Assembly: GCA_964036665.1 (NCBI GenBank)
Contig: OZ038533.1
Coordinates: 4,574,001-4,638,000 of the forward strand
Direction: 5' to 3'
From: Gordius sp. MW1
Lineage: Eukaryota; Nematomorpha; Gordioida; Gordea; Gordiidae
DNA length: 64,000 nucleotides
Made by a program: the position numbers and the translations under genes. Shown piece by piece: positions 11,574-22,699 of the stretch. The notes beneath the pieces are model-generated. The model did not search any database and had not been told where the DNA came from. It saw only the letters and a list, made by a program, of their open reading frames with translations. Numbering within the stretch: position 1 is the first letter of the stretch; the number at the start of each line of letters is the position of its first letter.

Positions 11574-12240
11574 TTGACATTACACCTTGATATGGATTGT
11601 AACGGTATTCATCCTTCTACGGATAAAGTGCGAGCTATTAAAAATAGCCCCTCTCCAAAGAATATTAAAGAATTGCGATCTTTTTTAGGCTTAATCAACT
11701 ACCACGAAAAATTTATTCCACATTTACATGGTATAATGGCACCATTACACAAATTGACGAGCGTCAAAGCCAAATGGGTTTGGTCTCAAACGGAAGAGTC
11801 AGTTTTTCAAAAGGTCAAAGCTTTGTTATCAGACCAATCGACCTTAGTACCATACTCGAATGAACTTCCATTAATTCTTGAATGCGATGCTTCAGAAATG
11901 GGGTTTGGAGCTGTACTCTATCATTTAATTAAAAATAATAAAAGACCAATCGCATATGCGTCAAAAACGCTAATTGATGGAGAGAAACAATATTCACCAA
12001 TTGACAGAGAAGCAAAAGCCTTAGTCTTTGGTATAGAAAAATTTCATACATATTCTAAGGACCGATCATAAACCTCTGGAAAGGATATTTGGAGCCACAC
12101 GAGATTTACCGAACATAAGCAACAATCGGTTAGTCAGATGGGCATGGAAGATGTCTTATGACTATACTATTGAATACATTCCAGGCAAGGAGATTGTATG
12201 TGCTGATGCATTATCACGCCTACCGGTACCAGCGTCTGAT
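11574..12240 (+). pseudogene. RT thumb and RNase H of Gypsy element B
   Basis: The open frame starts inside the RT connection (GIHPSTDKVRAIK, LRSFLGLINYHEKF). It continues into RNase H with the first catalytic aspartate in LECDASEMGFGAVLYH and the glutamate in DREAKALVFGIEKF. A frameshift at about 12055 breaks the domain. The rest (TDHKPLERIFGA, IPGKEIVCADALSRL) follows in a second frame and keeps the final aspartate. The first two thirds of the RT are absent. Confidence 0.85.
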
Positions 12241-13525
12241 GCGGATAAAGTCAATTTTTATAAAAGTAATTCAACTTATCATATCCGTCTTCTTAATTTG
12301 CAAGATTTGCACCTGACGGAAGAAGTGTTAATTAGGGAGTCACATAATGATTCGAATTTAAGAATATTAAAAAAATTTATAGACAAAGGTTGGCCAACGG
12401 ACAAAAATGCGGTTAGCAAGGAATTGCAGGTATTTTTCGATAGAAAGAATGAAATAGAACAAGACAAGGGAGTCATTTGCATTAACGGATTGATAGTTGT
12501 CCCATCGCGGCTTAGGCAACAAGTTTTGACTATTATTCATAGGGGTCATCCGGGGATTAACTCCATGAAATCCATCGCCAGGTTATACGTGTATTGGCCA
12601 CACTTGGATAAAGATATCGAAACACACGTTCGGACATGTGCTGGGTGTCAGAAGAATAGATGTAATCGACTCCGTGGGAAAGGGTACACATAGATTATGC
12701 GGGGCCAGTGGATGGTTATTATTGGCTGGTGGCGATAGATTCTTATTCCAAATGGATCGAATCGGCGTTACTGCGAAGTTCGACAATTAAAGTTACGTTG
12801 AAGAAACTGCGAGATTGGTTTGCTAGGTGGGGAGTTCCTAAACAAATAGTGACAGACAACGGGCCGCAGTTTCGAAGCTGGGAAATGCAGGGTTTTACGA
12901 TAAATACCAGATCAAACACATTTATGCAACACCAGATCATCCCAAAACCAATGGCCTCGCCGAAAGAGCCATTAGGACTCTGAAATCACGGTATGCAGCT
13001 GCACGCGATTACAACTCGGATCCGGAAGATTGCATGATTGATGTTCTCATCAGCTACCGCATCAGCGAACACTCTTCTACAGGAAGATCACCGTCAAAAG
13101 CGTTAATTGGAAGAAATCTCAAAACTTCGTTGGACTGGATACGTCCAACTCAAAACAAATTTATGGAACAAAAAATCGATGAACAGGAAACGAGACATGA
13201 TGCGCAGACGGAGAATAGAGAATTCATTCCTGGCCAATTAGTATGGGTGAAAAATGAAGTTAATAAAGGTTGGAGAACGGGGAAGATAATAAAACGCAAC
13301 GGTCCATGTTCGTATTTAGTGGAAACACTAAGTAAAAACATGCGGAAACATAGCGACCAGTTGAGAGATCGTTCGAGTGCCATGGATACACACAGGCCCG
13401 AGGACACTGAAGATAGTTTGGACTACAGCACATCAACTCCGACCTCTAACGTGGAAGATCCAGAATGGCAGATCAGTCAAAGGAAATCAACCAGGAATAG
13501 GAAACCCCCGAGACGGTTGATCTAA
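12241..13525 (+). pseudogene. Integrase of Gypsy element B (nearly complete, frameshifted)
   Basis: The HHCC zinc finger is intact (HRGHPGINSMK then TCAGCQKN, 12540-12655). Frame changes near 12690 and 12950 separate it from the catalytic core. The core keeps both aspartates (VAIDSYSKW; IVTDNGPQF) and the glutamate region (NGLAERAIRTL near 12955). The C-terminal part 13034-13525 is open and ends in a stop just before the polypurine-like GGCGAGGGGAAA and the LTR. Only about two lesions separate it from an open frame, so it is younger than element A. Confidence 0.85.
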
Positions 13526-13542
13526 TAGACGGCGAGGGGAAA

Positions 13543-13712
13543 TGTTATGTTTGTACTTATGTTATGTTTTATAATATAGATATACACGTTTTTATTAATA
13601 TCGTTTATTTTCTATATTCCATGTGGACATGTTTTTGATCATATGTTGTATTTTGATTCGTGTCACAAATTTAAATAAAGCCTTCGTAATTCGATTCTAT
13701 GATTCCATATCA
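13543..13712 (+). repeat. Single LTR of Gypsy element B
   Basis: The 170-bp segment begins TGTTATGTTTG and ends ATTCCATATCA (TG...CA). It contains AATAAAG near 13674. It is preceded by a purine tract and followed at once by TGGCGACGAAGATAAA, which fits a primer-binding site. Element A has the same motif at this place. Confidence 0.8.
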
Positions 13713-13772
13713 GTGGCGACGAAGATAAAAGAACAAGTATATAAATAAATTGTTTTTAGGAAACATTCGAAT

Positions 13773-14344
13773 ATGGAGGAACCCAAACTATCTAAAATCC
13801 ATTTATCTGAATTTAATCCGGATTTACATTCCATAGAGGATTACTTATTCAATTTGGAAGTGAAATCAAAGGAATCGAGCCGACCCACACAAACAAGAAA
13901 AAGGTTTTGCTTGCCTTTATAGGGCTAGGAACTATTAAAGAACTCAGGCAATTATTATATCCGACTACACTGAAAGATGCCAAGTGGAAGGATATTGAGA
14001 AGATACTATATCAAAAATTACAACCCCCCCAAACAGTGTTCGCTTCCAGATTTGAACTGTTGAATATTACAAGACAGAACGGGGAAACAATATTAGAATT
14101 GTTAAAAAGAATAAAGACATGTATTAGCAAGTGCAACTACAAGTCGGATATTAACGAACGTTGCCGGGATCAATTTGTGTATGCTTGCAAGTTGAAAAGG
14201 TTGGGATTGGAACTAAGGAGCAAATATCCTGATACATTGGACGAGAATGGAAATCCCTTATCTCTGGATCGAGTGATTAACATGGCAATAACAATGGAGA
14301 GGGCGGAGATGGAAACACAGGAAGGAAAAGATGAGATGATCTAG
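13773..14344 (+). pseudogene. Gag of Gypsy element B (frameshifted, 3'-truncated)
   Basis: The ATG at 13773 lies 60 bp after the LTR and starts a Gag frame (MEEPKLSKIHLSEF). A frame change near 13860 is needed to reach the open stretch 13907-14342 (LLAFIGLGTIKEL, TRQNGETILELLKRIKTC). A stop at 14342 and loss of all downstream sequence remove the zinc knuckle and protease. Confidence 0.78.
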
Positions 14345-14410
14345 AAAATGATAGAAATGGAAACACCCGAAGGAAGAGACGAAATGCTCCATAAAATAAA
14401 AAATCAAACC

Positions 14411-14443
14411 AAAACATAACATAACATAAGTACAAACATAACA
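14411..14443 (-). repeat. Inverted tip of the element-B LTR
   Basis: Read on the - strand from 14443 this is TGTTATGTTTGTACTTATG followed by an extra TTATG copy. It is the first ~28 bases of the LTR at 13543 in opposite orientation. It marks the breakpoint between the Gag remnant and the next LINE. Confidence 0.65.
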
Positions 14444-14449
14444 CACCTA

Positions 14450-17218
14450 ACTCTAATACATTCCCAGCTACTCCTAATAATGTTTATTACAGCAATGAGC
14501 CTCTGGATTCCACATGGAGTAAAGTTCTTTTAGCACATGGCTTCACCCCCACAATTTCAAGAATTCCAAAAAGAGCACGACCTTGCATGCAACAATTTTT
14601 GATAAATTTGCTTAACAGTATTATTAGTGACCCACACAACATCACAGCATGGGAAAAACATCAAATTTTCTTATCATATTTTGGCTCCATCTCAAACTAT
14701 AAAGTCTAATTTATCACAGAAAATTAAAAAGGATAATTGAATTTTAATATAAATAATACCCTTGAGCCTTACACACATTCAGAGAGAGAATTAAAGTCTT
14801 TTACTCCAAAACAAACGGCAAAGAGAATCTAAAGGAAAATTAATTCTTTTAACATCCAAATGGCAATGAGACTTTTAGAGGATAATAACCCAATTGTAAC
14901 CCCTTGTCAGGAGTCAACAACTCCTAGCAAAACACCCCAAACATTACTCACAATATACCTTCCCCATTACGCCATCCAGCATAATTTTAAAGTCCTCAGA
15001 TATAAGTGAAGCTATCCATTCTTTTCCCATGAATTCTGCTGCAGGCTTGGATGGCATTATACCAATCTATCTTCAAGATCTCATAAAAGTTGAAAACATT
15101 AACTCTCCAGTTTTACTCACTGCCCTAATAAATTTTTGCAATTTAGTCATTAATGGCAACATTCCTTAGGAAGTACGACCGATAGTCTTTGGGGCAAAGT
15201 TACTTGCTACCGAAAACTCGAATAAAACATTGAGACCGATCGCTATTGGCGGAGTTTTTAGAAGAATCATCTCTAAAATAATATGCAAAGCAATTAAACC
15301 AAATTTAACCCTATCCTTAATGCCTCACCAGCTAGGCTTCGGAGTCAAAGGAGGGTGCGAAATAGCAACACACGCCGCAAGACCTCGAAAATCTATGACC
15401 CAATGAGTCTTTTTTAAAATTAGATTTTTTGAACGCTTTTAATAACTTAAACAGATATTCCTTTATTAAAACCTTTATTGAGACTTATCCTAAATATGCT
15501 TATTATATCCTTTTAAGTTATGGGACACCCTCTATCCTAAAATTCGGGCAATATTTAATTGATTCAGCGGAGGGAATACAACAAGGGGACCCCCTTGGCC
15601 CCCCTTTATTTTGTATGGCTATCCAACCTCTGATAGAGCGTATCAACAATGAATGTAACCTTAACTTAAACGTATGGTACCTCGATGATGCCACTTTATC
15701 AAGCACCTCGGAAGAATTGGCCAAAGATGTCGAGATTATAAAGGTTTATCACCTAAATCTTAATCTAGCATTAAATATTACTAAATGCGAAATTTTTACT
15801 GGTAATACATGTAACATTCACCCTTCATTTTTATCTTTTTCACGCCTTGAGAAAAACGAGGTTTTTATCTTAGGATCTCCAATAGAGGGTTCAGAATCCC
15901 TAAGATGTTATCTCGACAATAACCTTAAAAATTTTAAATGTAAAAATGAAATTTTTAAGCTTATGCCCGCCCATCACGCATTTTACATATTGAAAATCTA
16001 CTTTAATATAGCCAAAATATTATTTTGCTTCCGATCCACAAGCGCATTTTTGCACACACATATTTTACATAATTTCGAAACCCTAACCCTAAAATCTGTC
16101 ATTGAATCCACCCTCAACTTATCATTCGATACTAACACCTGGCTACAAGCCACATTACCAACAAAATCTGGGGGTCTGGGAATTCGTTCACCAAGCTCCT
16201 TATCATTGGCCTCATTTATAACCTCCCACTTGTCCTCAAAGCCTATCGTCGCTAAACTAATCTCATACTCCCTCGATGAAACATTTATACAGGCCCTATC
16301 CCTTTGGAATTTAAATGTTCTACCAGAAAGCTCCCCACCACAAACACCAAATCAAAAGGATTGGGATGTATGTTTGGTTTCGCGCTCCGTTGCTTATCTC
16401 CTTTTGAGCTGCGATACCAAACAACATTACAAACATAGATCTTTAGTGTTTGATAAATCTGGACATGAATGGCTAGAAGCGTATCTTAGCAAGTTCTCCA
16501 ATATGATGTTAGAGGATTGCGAGCTATCCTACAAAATAGCACTAAGCCTTGGAATAAAATACACAAAGGCATATGCCTGTAAAAATTGCAACCTGCCAGT
16601 GGATGAAGAAGCACGCCACCCGTTACACTGCGGACTAAATAAATTTAGACACTTGCGACACTCTAAAATCAATTCTTTTATCCAGTCAGCCCTTAGAAAG
16701 GCCCATATTCCATCCATACTTAAACCTTCAGATCCTGCCCTTGAAGCTCGAATGCGTCCGGACGGTTCCTCTCTAGTCCCATGGGAAAATGGTCTCCTTT
16801 TAAAGTGGGATTTTACATGCATAGACCTATTTGCCCCCTCTAATCTTAATTATGACCCCATGGCCCTCGCTGAAGAACGCAAGCTTTAAAAATACAAGGC
16901 CCTTTTGGACTCTAGTATTTTTATCCCAATAGTTTCCTCTGTTCAGGATCCTATGGAAAAATGGCGTTGGCTTTATTCAAAGAAATAGGTAGGCGATCCC
17001 CTCCCTCCAAACATTCCCCCGCATTTTTATTGAAACAATCAATAGCTATCTTAAGCAAAATTAATTTCAAATCTTTTTTGGATTCCTGGCCTCTTCTAAA
17101 AGAGAAAGATGAAGACATATTACTAATATGATGTATTTTTAAAAATATAATTATTATATAATTGTATCATTTAATATTATGTTTAGATATATATCAATAA
17201 ACTAATTTCATCTCTCAA
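14450..17218 (+). mobile_element. Non-LTR retrotransposon with restriction-like endonuclease
   Basis: A LINE-like unit with its own RT (15025-15830 region) and a C-terminal zinc knuckle plus PD-(D/E)XK-like endonuclease. It ends in an AT-rich 3' region and a short A-run at 17212-17219. The 5' part (14450-15420) is recognisable in pieces, such as SAAGLDGIIPIYL near 15030 and LRPIAIGGVFRRII near 15225, broken by stops. The layout resembles the R2-like superfamily (single ORF, RLE at the C end). I cannot place it in a named clade. Confidence 0.78.
15398..16889 (+). pseudogene. RT-RLE polyprotein, C-terminal two thirds, open
   Basis: The frame is open from about 15398 (after a TGA) to the stop at 16887, so its first residue is not a true start. 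RT motif A is LKLDFLNAFN, motif B is QGDPLGPPLFC, and the catalytic box is WYLDDATL. The C-terminal part has a knuckle CKNCNLPVDEEARHPLHC (C-x2-C, H-x3-C). It is followed by RMRPDGSSLVPW and LKWDFTCIDL, which fit the RPD and D residues of a restriction-like endonuclease. The N-terminal part upstream is interrupted. About 490 residues without a stop suggest fairly recent activity of this family. Confidence 0.78.
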
Positions 17219-17220
17219 AA

Positions 17221-17518
17221 AAAATGCTTCCCACTTCTATAAGTCACAATATAATCTTCGCGCTTTTGAAAATAGGTGTTAACGGTCGCCATGTCATATG
17301 CTTGGGATACTTGGAGAAGTTTTTCCCCTTCTTTGTTCTTGAGACCATGCCCATAGCCTCCATGATTGCGTTCATAACCGAGGCGATCTTTTCCTACGTG
17401 AGCGTTGAAATCGGCCCCAATAATTAGCCTTTCTTCCTGTCGGATTCCTTGTATTTCCTTTTCCAAGGAATCGAAGAATATGTCTTTCGATTCCATACAC
17501 CCAATTTGGGGAGCATTA
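17221..17518 (-). mobile_element. RTE LINE fragment, endonuclease part
   Basis: On the - strand it encodes the middle of the RTE AP endonuclease: DIFFDSLEKEIQGI, then the metal-site motif IIGADFNAHVGKDR, then YRSGKHF. Its first ~108 bases (17221-17330) repeat 10911-11019 with only about four differences. It stops at GGGGAGCAT, inside the endonuclease. Confidence 0.8.
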
Positions 17519-17524
17519 ATATAT

Positions 17525-17665
17525 TATTTGCACAAGCCCACTTTACACCACCAAAAATTTAAAATGAACTAATAAATTTAAGGGCTAAAATGATCCTTAA
17601 ATATATTCCATCAAAATTCAATGAATCAAAAGTTTATTTAAAAATTTTAGATGAAATTATACAGG
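17525..17665 (-). mobile_element. hAT relic piece, copy of 23390-23525
   Basis: The segment TTACACCACCaAAAATTtAAAATGAACTAA onward matches the reverse complement of 23390-23525. It is non-coding here and wedged between two RTE fragments. Confidence 0.55.
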
Positions 17666-17669
17666 CAAC

Positions 17670-18285
17670 CCATCGTTGGATGACTATATAAAGTACCCTA
17701 AAGTAGAAAAGTTTACATACCCGGCTTGATGCTACTTCAAAAGGGAGGTTGCGCAACGGAAGTCAATGACCGGATCCAAAAAGGATGGCTTAAATGGCGA
17801 AGTACATCCGGTGTAATGTGCGGCAAGAAAATGTCATTATGGTTAAAGAGCAAAGCTTTCAAATCCATCGTAAGACCGGTGTTATTCTATGGAAGTGAAA
17901 CTTGGGACCACGGAAACAAAGCTGTTACAAGCCACAGAGATGAGAATGCTACGGGAGCTTGGGGTACACTATCGACCATATGACGAATGACCTGCTCATG
18001 ACAAAAACGGGTATTTAACCTATGGCGGACATGACTAACGAAAATCGGCTAAGGTGGTATGGGCATATACTAGGAAGGGACACGAATGACGTAAATCAAA
18101 AACTACTGGATTTGGAGGTACTAGGGAAGAGAGGTCGCGGACGCCCCCGTGTCATGTGGAAAGAGTAGGTCGATAAAATAATGAAAACTAAAGAGATTAG
18201 TCAAGACATGGCACTAACCTTGTCAAGATGGAAGAAACTAATCAAAACAAACCCCACGATGGTGGGACCAAACAACTGAAAAGAA
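17670..18285 (+). mobile_element. RTE LINE 3' fragment
   Basis: The + strand encodes the RTE C-terminal region: QKGGCATEVNDRIQKGWLKW, LFYGSETW, then NENRLRWYGHILGRDTNDVN and GKRGRGRPRVMW in a second frame. It ends at the same 3' tail as the 8718 copy (GACCAAACAACTGA). It lies opposite to the fragment at 17221-17518. Confidence 0.83.
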
Positions 18286-18940
18286 TTGTTGATTTTTTTG
18301 TTAAATTTTTTGATATAAAAAAACGTGGTCGAAATTTTAAAAATAGTGCGTGTAATTTTGAATAAAAAAATGTTGATTTTTTAAGTTTAAAATTGTAATT
18401 TTCTTTAAATTTTGGTGGTTTGTGTTAGAAGTTTGTCGATATTTTTGCCAAATTGCTTGATAAGAAAACTGTTATATTTTAATTTAAATTTTTAAAATTT
18501 ATTACAAAATTGGTATGAAACTTGAATAAAATTTTAAGGTTTTTAAAAAAAAAATATAGTTATTACATTTTTTACACATGTAAAACCTATACTTTATAAA
18601 ATTGGTAAAAAATTAGAATGAAAAATTTAAAAGTTATTTAATAAATAATCAAATAAATATTTTTAGTAATTTAAACCTTAAAAATATTATTAAAAAAAAT
18701 TAAATAAGAATGCCATTCTACATTTTGAACTTGCGATTAAGGTATTTTGCTTTTTTTAATTGTTGTTTTTTTAAAAAATTTGGCAAAAAAATAGACAAAT
18801 TTGTGACAAAACCCACCAAATTATAAAAAAGGGCAAACATTAATGCAAGATTGGGAAGGCATATAAATGGCACCCGGTCAAAGTAGCAAAAAAATAGCAG
18901 CCTAATTGGTCAGAACTGATCAAGATTGGTCAGGACTTAA
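18286..18940. other. Very AT-rich stretch, no feature seen
   Basis: Long A- and T-runs, no convincing coding or RNA. Confidence 0.5.
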
Positions 18941-19005
18941 CATATTCAAGAGGGTTAGGGGTGTTTTAGGTTGGCGTTTTAGGTTAGGGTTAGGGTTAAT
19001 TGCAC
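18941..19005 (+). repeat. Interstitial TTAGGG-like motif
   Basis: It contains TTTTAGGTTAGGGTTAGGGTTA followed by ATTGCACA. The same arrangement recurs at 61141-61200, so it is part of a dispersed repeat rather than an isolated telomere remnant. Confidence 0.5.
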
Positions 19006-19059
19006 ATCAAATTCCCTCCCCATTTGATTTAATTCTAATATATTGATATTCTAAAAATA

Positions 19060-19990
19060 TTTTTCTGCTAATTTTTCATTATTCTGCTACTTTGACCCCG
19101 ATTCATATAAATGGTCAGGGAGAGAGTAAGTTGCACGCGAAGAAAAGAGAGGGAAAGAGCGTTCATTTCTAAAAGCTTTGATTGATCACCCTTTTCTCTC
19201 CTACTAGTGTGCGGGAGGGGAGTCAAGATGTTCAAACTTTTAGAGATATGCTGTAGGTTAAAAATGCTTTGGCAATGCAGCCTCAAAAAAGATTAAAATG
19301 AGCATTTTTTGCACCTTCAACCCCGTCTATCTAAAAAGCTTGTAGTTTTGGAAGGAACTAAAAACATTTTATTGTTCATCGCAAAATTCTCTATAATAAT
19401 TTTGGATACGATTGATGGTTTTTTGTAGGCCTGTTTAAAGTCTTCCGTTTGATCCTCTACTTTTTAAGCCATAATAAGTTCTCCTTGCTTCTCTTAGACC
19501 AACTTTTCCCCAGGTGTATCTCTAGGTAGCTCAGTTTCACGAACTTGGCCAGCGACTCGAACTTGAATCGCCTTTTCTCTCTTAATCTTATGTTGTACTA
19601 GCCTGAGTGGAATTAAATTATAGGTGTGCATATTTAAATTTAATCTTCCTAATCTAAAATTGTACCAGCATGAGTGAAAAGAATTTTAGACTTGCATATT
19701 AATTAAAATTTATATAGTCATACTGCTCCTCGATTTTTTTGGTAGGGGCGCTAACCCTTTCACGCGATGGTGTTTCTTAAAGTAGGTTGTCGCCTATGGC
19801 ATCAGGGTAAGATTCATCAGAATTCATCTTTAAATATGATAATAGTAATAAATAATTATAATTAAAGTAATTTGTAAGAAGATTGTTTTAGTTTTAAGTT
19901 TACGATTAATTAAAAATATAATTGGTGAACAAATTTATCATCGTGAGTAAAATATATGTGTTAAAAATTTGTACAAATAAATGGCACAAA
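19060..19990 (-). repeat. Second copy of the 2540-3480 dispersed repeat
   Basis: Shared blocks include AAAATGAGCATTTTTTGCACC, the region 19330-19680 and CCCTTTCACGCGATGGTGTTTC. The coding frame present in the first copy is interrupted here. Confidence 0.6.
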
Positions 19991-20029
19991 TGTTAAAAAC
20001 TACGATGACTTACTTTAATGTCACAGAAC

Positions 20030-20800
20030 CTTCGAAAATTATAAAGCTCCCGAAAATTAAAATAATTTAGAAGCTTTGTAATTCTCGAAAGCTGTAAATA
20101 ACATTGTCGTATCCGGAGATACGCGAATATTTAAATTCTCCCACCCCCCATGTACTCTTATACAAAAGTTAAGGATTGCCACCTAACCCCTTGTAAAACT
20201 GCTTATCTCAGACATACTTATTCGATTCGCCTCCCTTCCTTTCTTTATACTGCAAGTTCGTTGAATGAGATTCTTTTGATCTCACCGCGTATTTTAATAT
20301 AGTACTACTAACTTTTCCTTTCCATTTAATTTACAGTACGTGTGTGATACTTTCCTCTCTCCCCCCACGCGCTGATACGTATTTGTTATTTCTTCCCCTA
20401 TTGATAAACATGAACACGCATCATTTTTATACACAACATATTGTATCGAGGGTTGTGTGATTTTATGCATTCATTATTTAATTCTTGTAATAGTCTCGGA
20501 TATAAATAAATTAGTTAAAATACCATGTAGTAAAATCAAATTAAAAGTATATTGTGGCCGGGGGAGTCCTTTACCTTTTTCCCCCTGCCATCCACCCTGC
20601 CGTCTGACTATAGTATCCCAACATATGCCCCTATCCTTCCTTCCAATTCTCCCAATTAATTCCTGATGATTCTCCCCCTTCCTTCAAACCGAGGGTGTCC
20701 CCTTATTATGCCCTCGATTAATATATCTCCCCTTATTCCTATTCCTCATATCTTAAATCCCATCCTACACAAATGTAAAGATTTCATCGTTGATTGTTTA
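20030..20800. repeat. Dispersed repeat shared with 58500-59030
   Basis: Blocks in common with 58590-58990 are ACGTGTGTGATACTTT, CGCTGATACGTATTTGTTAT, AACATGAACACGCATCATT and CCTGATGATTC. No coding recognised. Confidence 0.55.
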
Positions 20801-21267
20801 AAAACAGAAAAAATATACAAGTTTATAATATAAGCTTATAAATTGTTACTAGAATAAAGACAGTTGGTTACAGTGCTAATAGACGGTTAATAATTTTAAA
20901 TTTGGTTCAAATAACTTTAAAATCTCAAAACCTTTGTGTGGAGTTTTGTCATGTTACTGTTGTAATCATTAGCGTAGAGAAAGAGTGGGTTTTCGGGTTA
21001 ACCCCCCCCCCCCCCCCATGGACAATAAAATTTGAATTTTTTTTTCAAATTATTCGGAAAAATTCAATGATATTAAAAGGAGTCTTGTTTGCGCATATAG
21101 AAATATAAGTTATCTTAATTAATTTGAAATTTAATTTTAGAATAATATATTAATTCTAACACTATTTGTACAAAATTTCTTAATAAACAAAAGCCTGTTT
21201 GAGACTGATGTATTTAACATAATTAATATCGAACATTTTTAACATATAAATAAATATAGTTTATATA

Positions 21268-21640
21268 CCATAAGCAAAGGATCACTATGGTACACACTAA
21301 ATGTGTTTTATTTTAGCAATAAATTTTCTTCTTCCGAACAAATACCTGTTTATTTTGATTGGTCTGAAAGTGATGATGATCAATTTGGAGGGCGTTAGTG
21401 GCGTAAATGGGGGGGGGGGGGGGTGGAACGGGAAATTCCCCCCTCCCCTGTTTTGTGATTAATAACTAAATTAAATGGGTATAAATATTATAGTTTAGTT
21501 CCATCAAAGACTTTAAGACACTTATAAAAACCTAGAAACATAACATATATATTTAATTTGATTAAATTTTGTACAAAATACGTTTGCCAGATTTCCTCGC
21601 CCCCCCCCCCCCTCGTAAAAATCTTGGCTACGCGCCTGGA
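21268..21640. mobile_element. hAT-like MITE with G-run and C-run ends
   Basis: The left end has TTAGTGGCGTAAATG followed by a G-run. The right end has a C-run, then TCTTGGCTACGCGCCTGG at 21621-21640. These are degenerate forms of the CATGGGCGTAGCCAGG end found across the window. The flank CATAAGCAAAGGATCACTATG at 21270 also occurs at 8204. Confidence 0.55.
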
Positions 21641-21823
21641 TGGCGTGTGTTAGATCCAGCCATGAGGAGTCAATATCTTTTTACAAAGATGGAATCTTCC
21701 ATAGAAGTTATCAATGAAAACTTTAATGAAGTTGAGGAATATCAAACTCATTACAGGGTAGCAGAAGTCTCTGGACGCATTTTTCTGAGGAACTTAATAA
21801 TAATGCTAGGATACTTTCATTGA
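21641..21823 (+). pseudogene. Transposon-like ORF relic, family not recognised
   Basis: An open stretch (PAMRSQYLFTKMESSIEVI, HYRVAEVSGRIFL) follows directly on a hAT-like end. It has no domain I can name and no splice sites that would make it a host exon. Probably part of a decayed transposase or retroelement. Confidence 0.3.
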
Positions 21824-22699
21824 GTCTTACCTTAGCAGTTCTTATTATTGGAATTAGCAAATAATTGTGTTACGGAATTTTTTTACTGAAAAAAACCTGT
21901 GGAACTTATTGAAGTTGACCACATTCCTTTTTAATTTTATACTTTTATCATGTTATTGTAAATATTATCCTCTGCATGAATGATTAAATTGAAAAAAAAT
22001 TTAATGTCTGAATTGAGATTTTAGGGCAATTACATGTTAAATGATTACAATATGTACATTAAATTCTAACAAATTTACTCAGAAAAAATAGTCACTAATT
22101 AAAATTGCCTATAGATGGCGCTAATTACATGATACTTTTAATTTAATGCGGCACTCCTGAAAGGGGTTATTATTATCTTTTGATTTATAACGTAAACCCG
22201 CAATTTTATAACTAATTTCACAATATGATGATTATAATTATTTGTTTTTGAATAAAACTTTTAATTATAATATTACAAATAAAGATGCATAAGACAATAA
22301 AAGATGCAAATTCTATAAAATTTTCAGTCATTTAATTCGTTATAATATACTATTAAGCGATTTGCTTCAAATTTTTATATTTAATTATTACCTTCTAAAC
22401 GTATAAAATAAAAAAATTCTAACACTTTTTATTGTTTTGAATCTACCTATTCTATAATTTATTTCAAATAATAGCAGAATTTAACATAAGATTTCGGAAA
22501 CTAATTGTAATTTATATAGTCCTTAGAAGGTTTAAACCCTTCATCCTCTTTTTTTGCGATAAATCTCTTTTGTCAGAAGTTATTAACCAATATAAATTTA
22601 AACTGCAAGATGCCAAAATAATAATGGCAAAATTAAGTAATATATTATAATTCTTTACCTTCAAATAAAAAAAATGCAATGATATTTTCACTTATTTAA

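Larger units (their letters stand above)
11560..14443 (+). mobile_element. Permuted Gypsy/Ty3-type element B (pol end, LTR, gag)
   Basis: The order is unusual: the 3' half of pol (11574-13525), one LTR (13543-13712), a primer-binding site, then Gag (13773-14344). Both ends are truncated, so one LTR joins the tail of one unit to the head of another. It could be a tandem pair sharing an LTR, cut at both sides, or a linearised one-LTR circle. The pol frames are less damaged than in element A. Confidence 0.82.
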
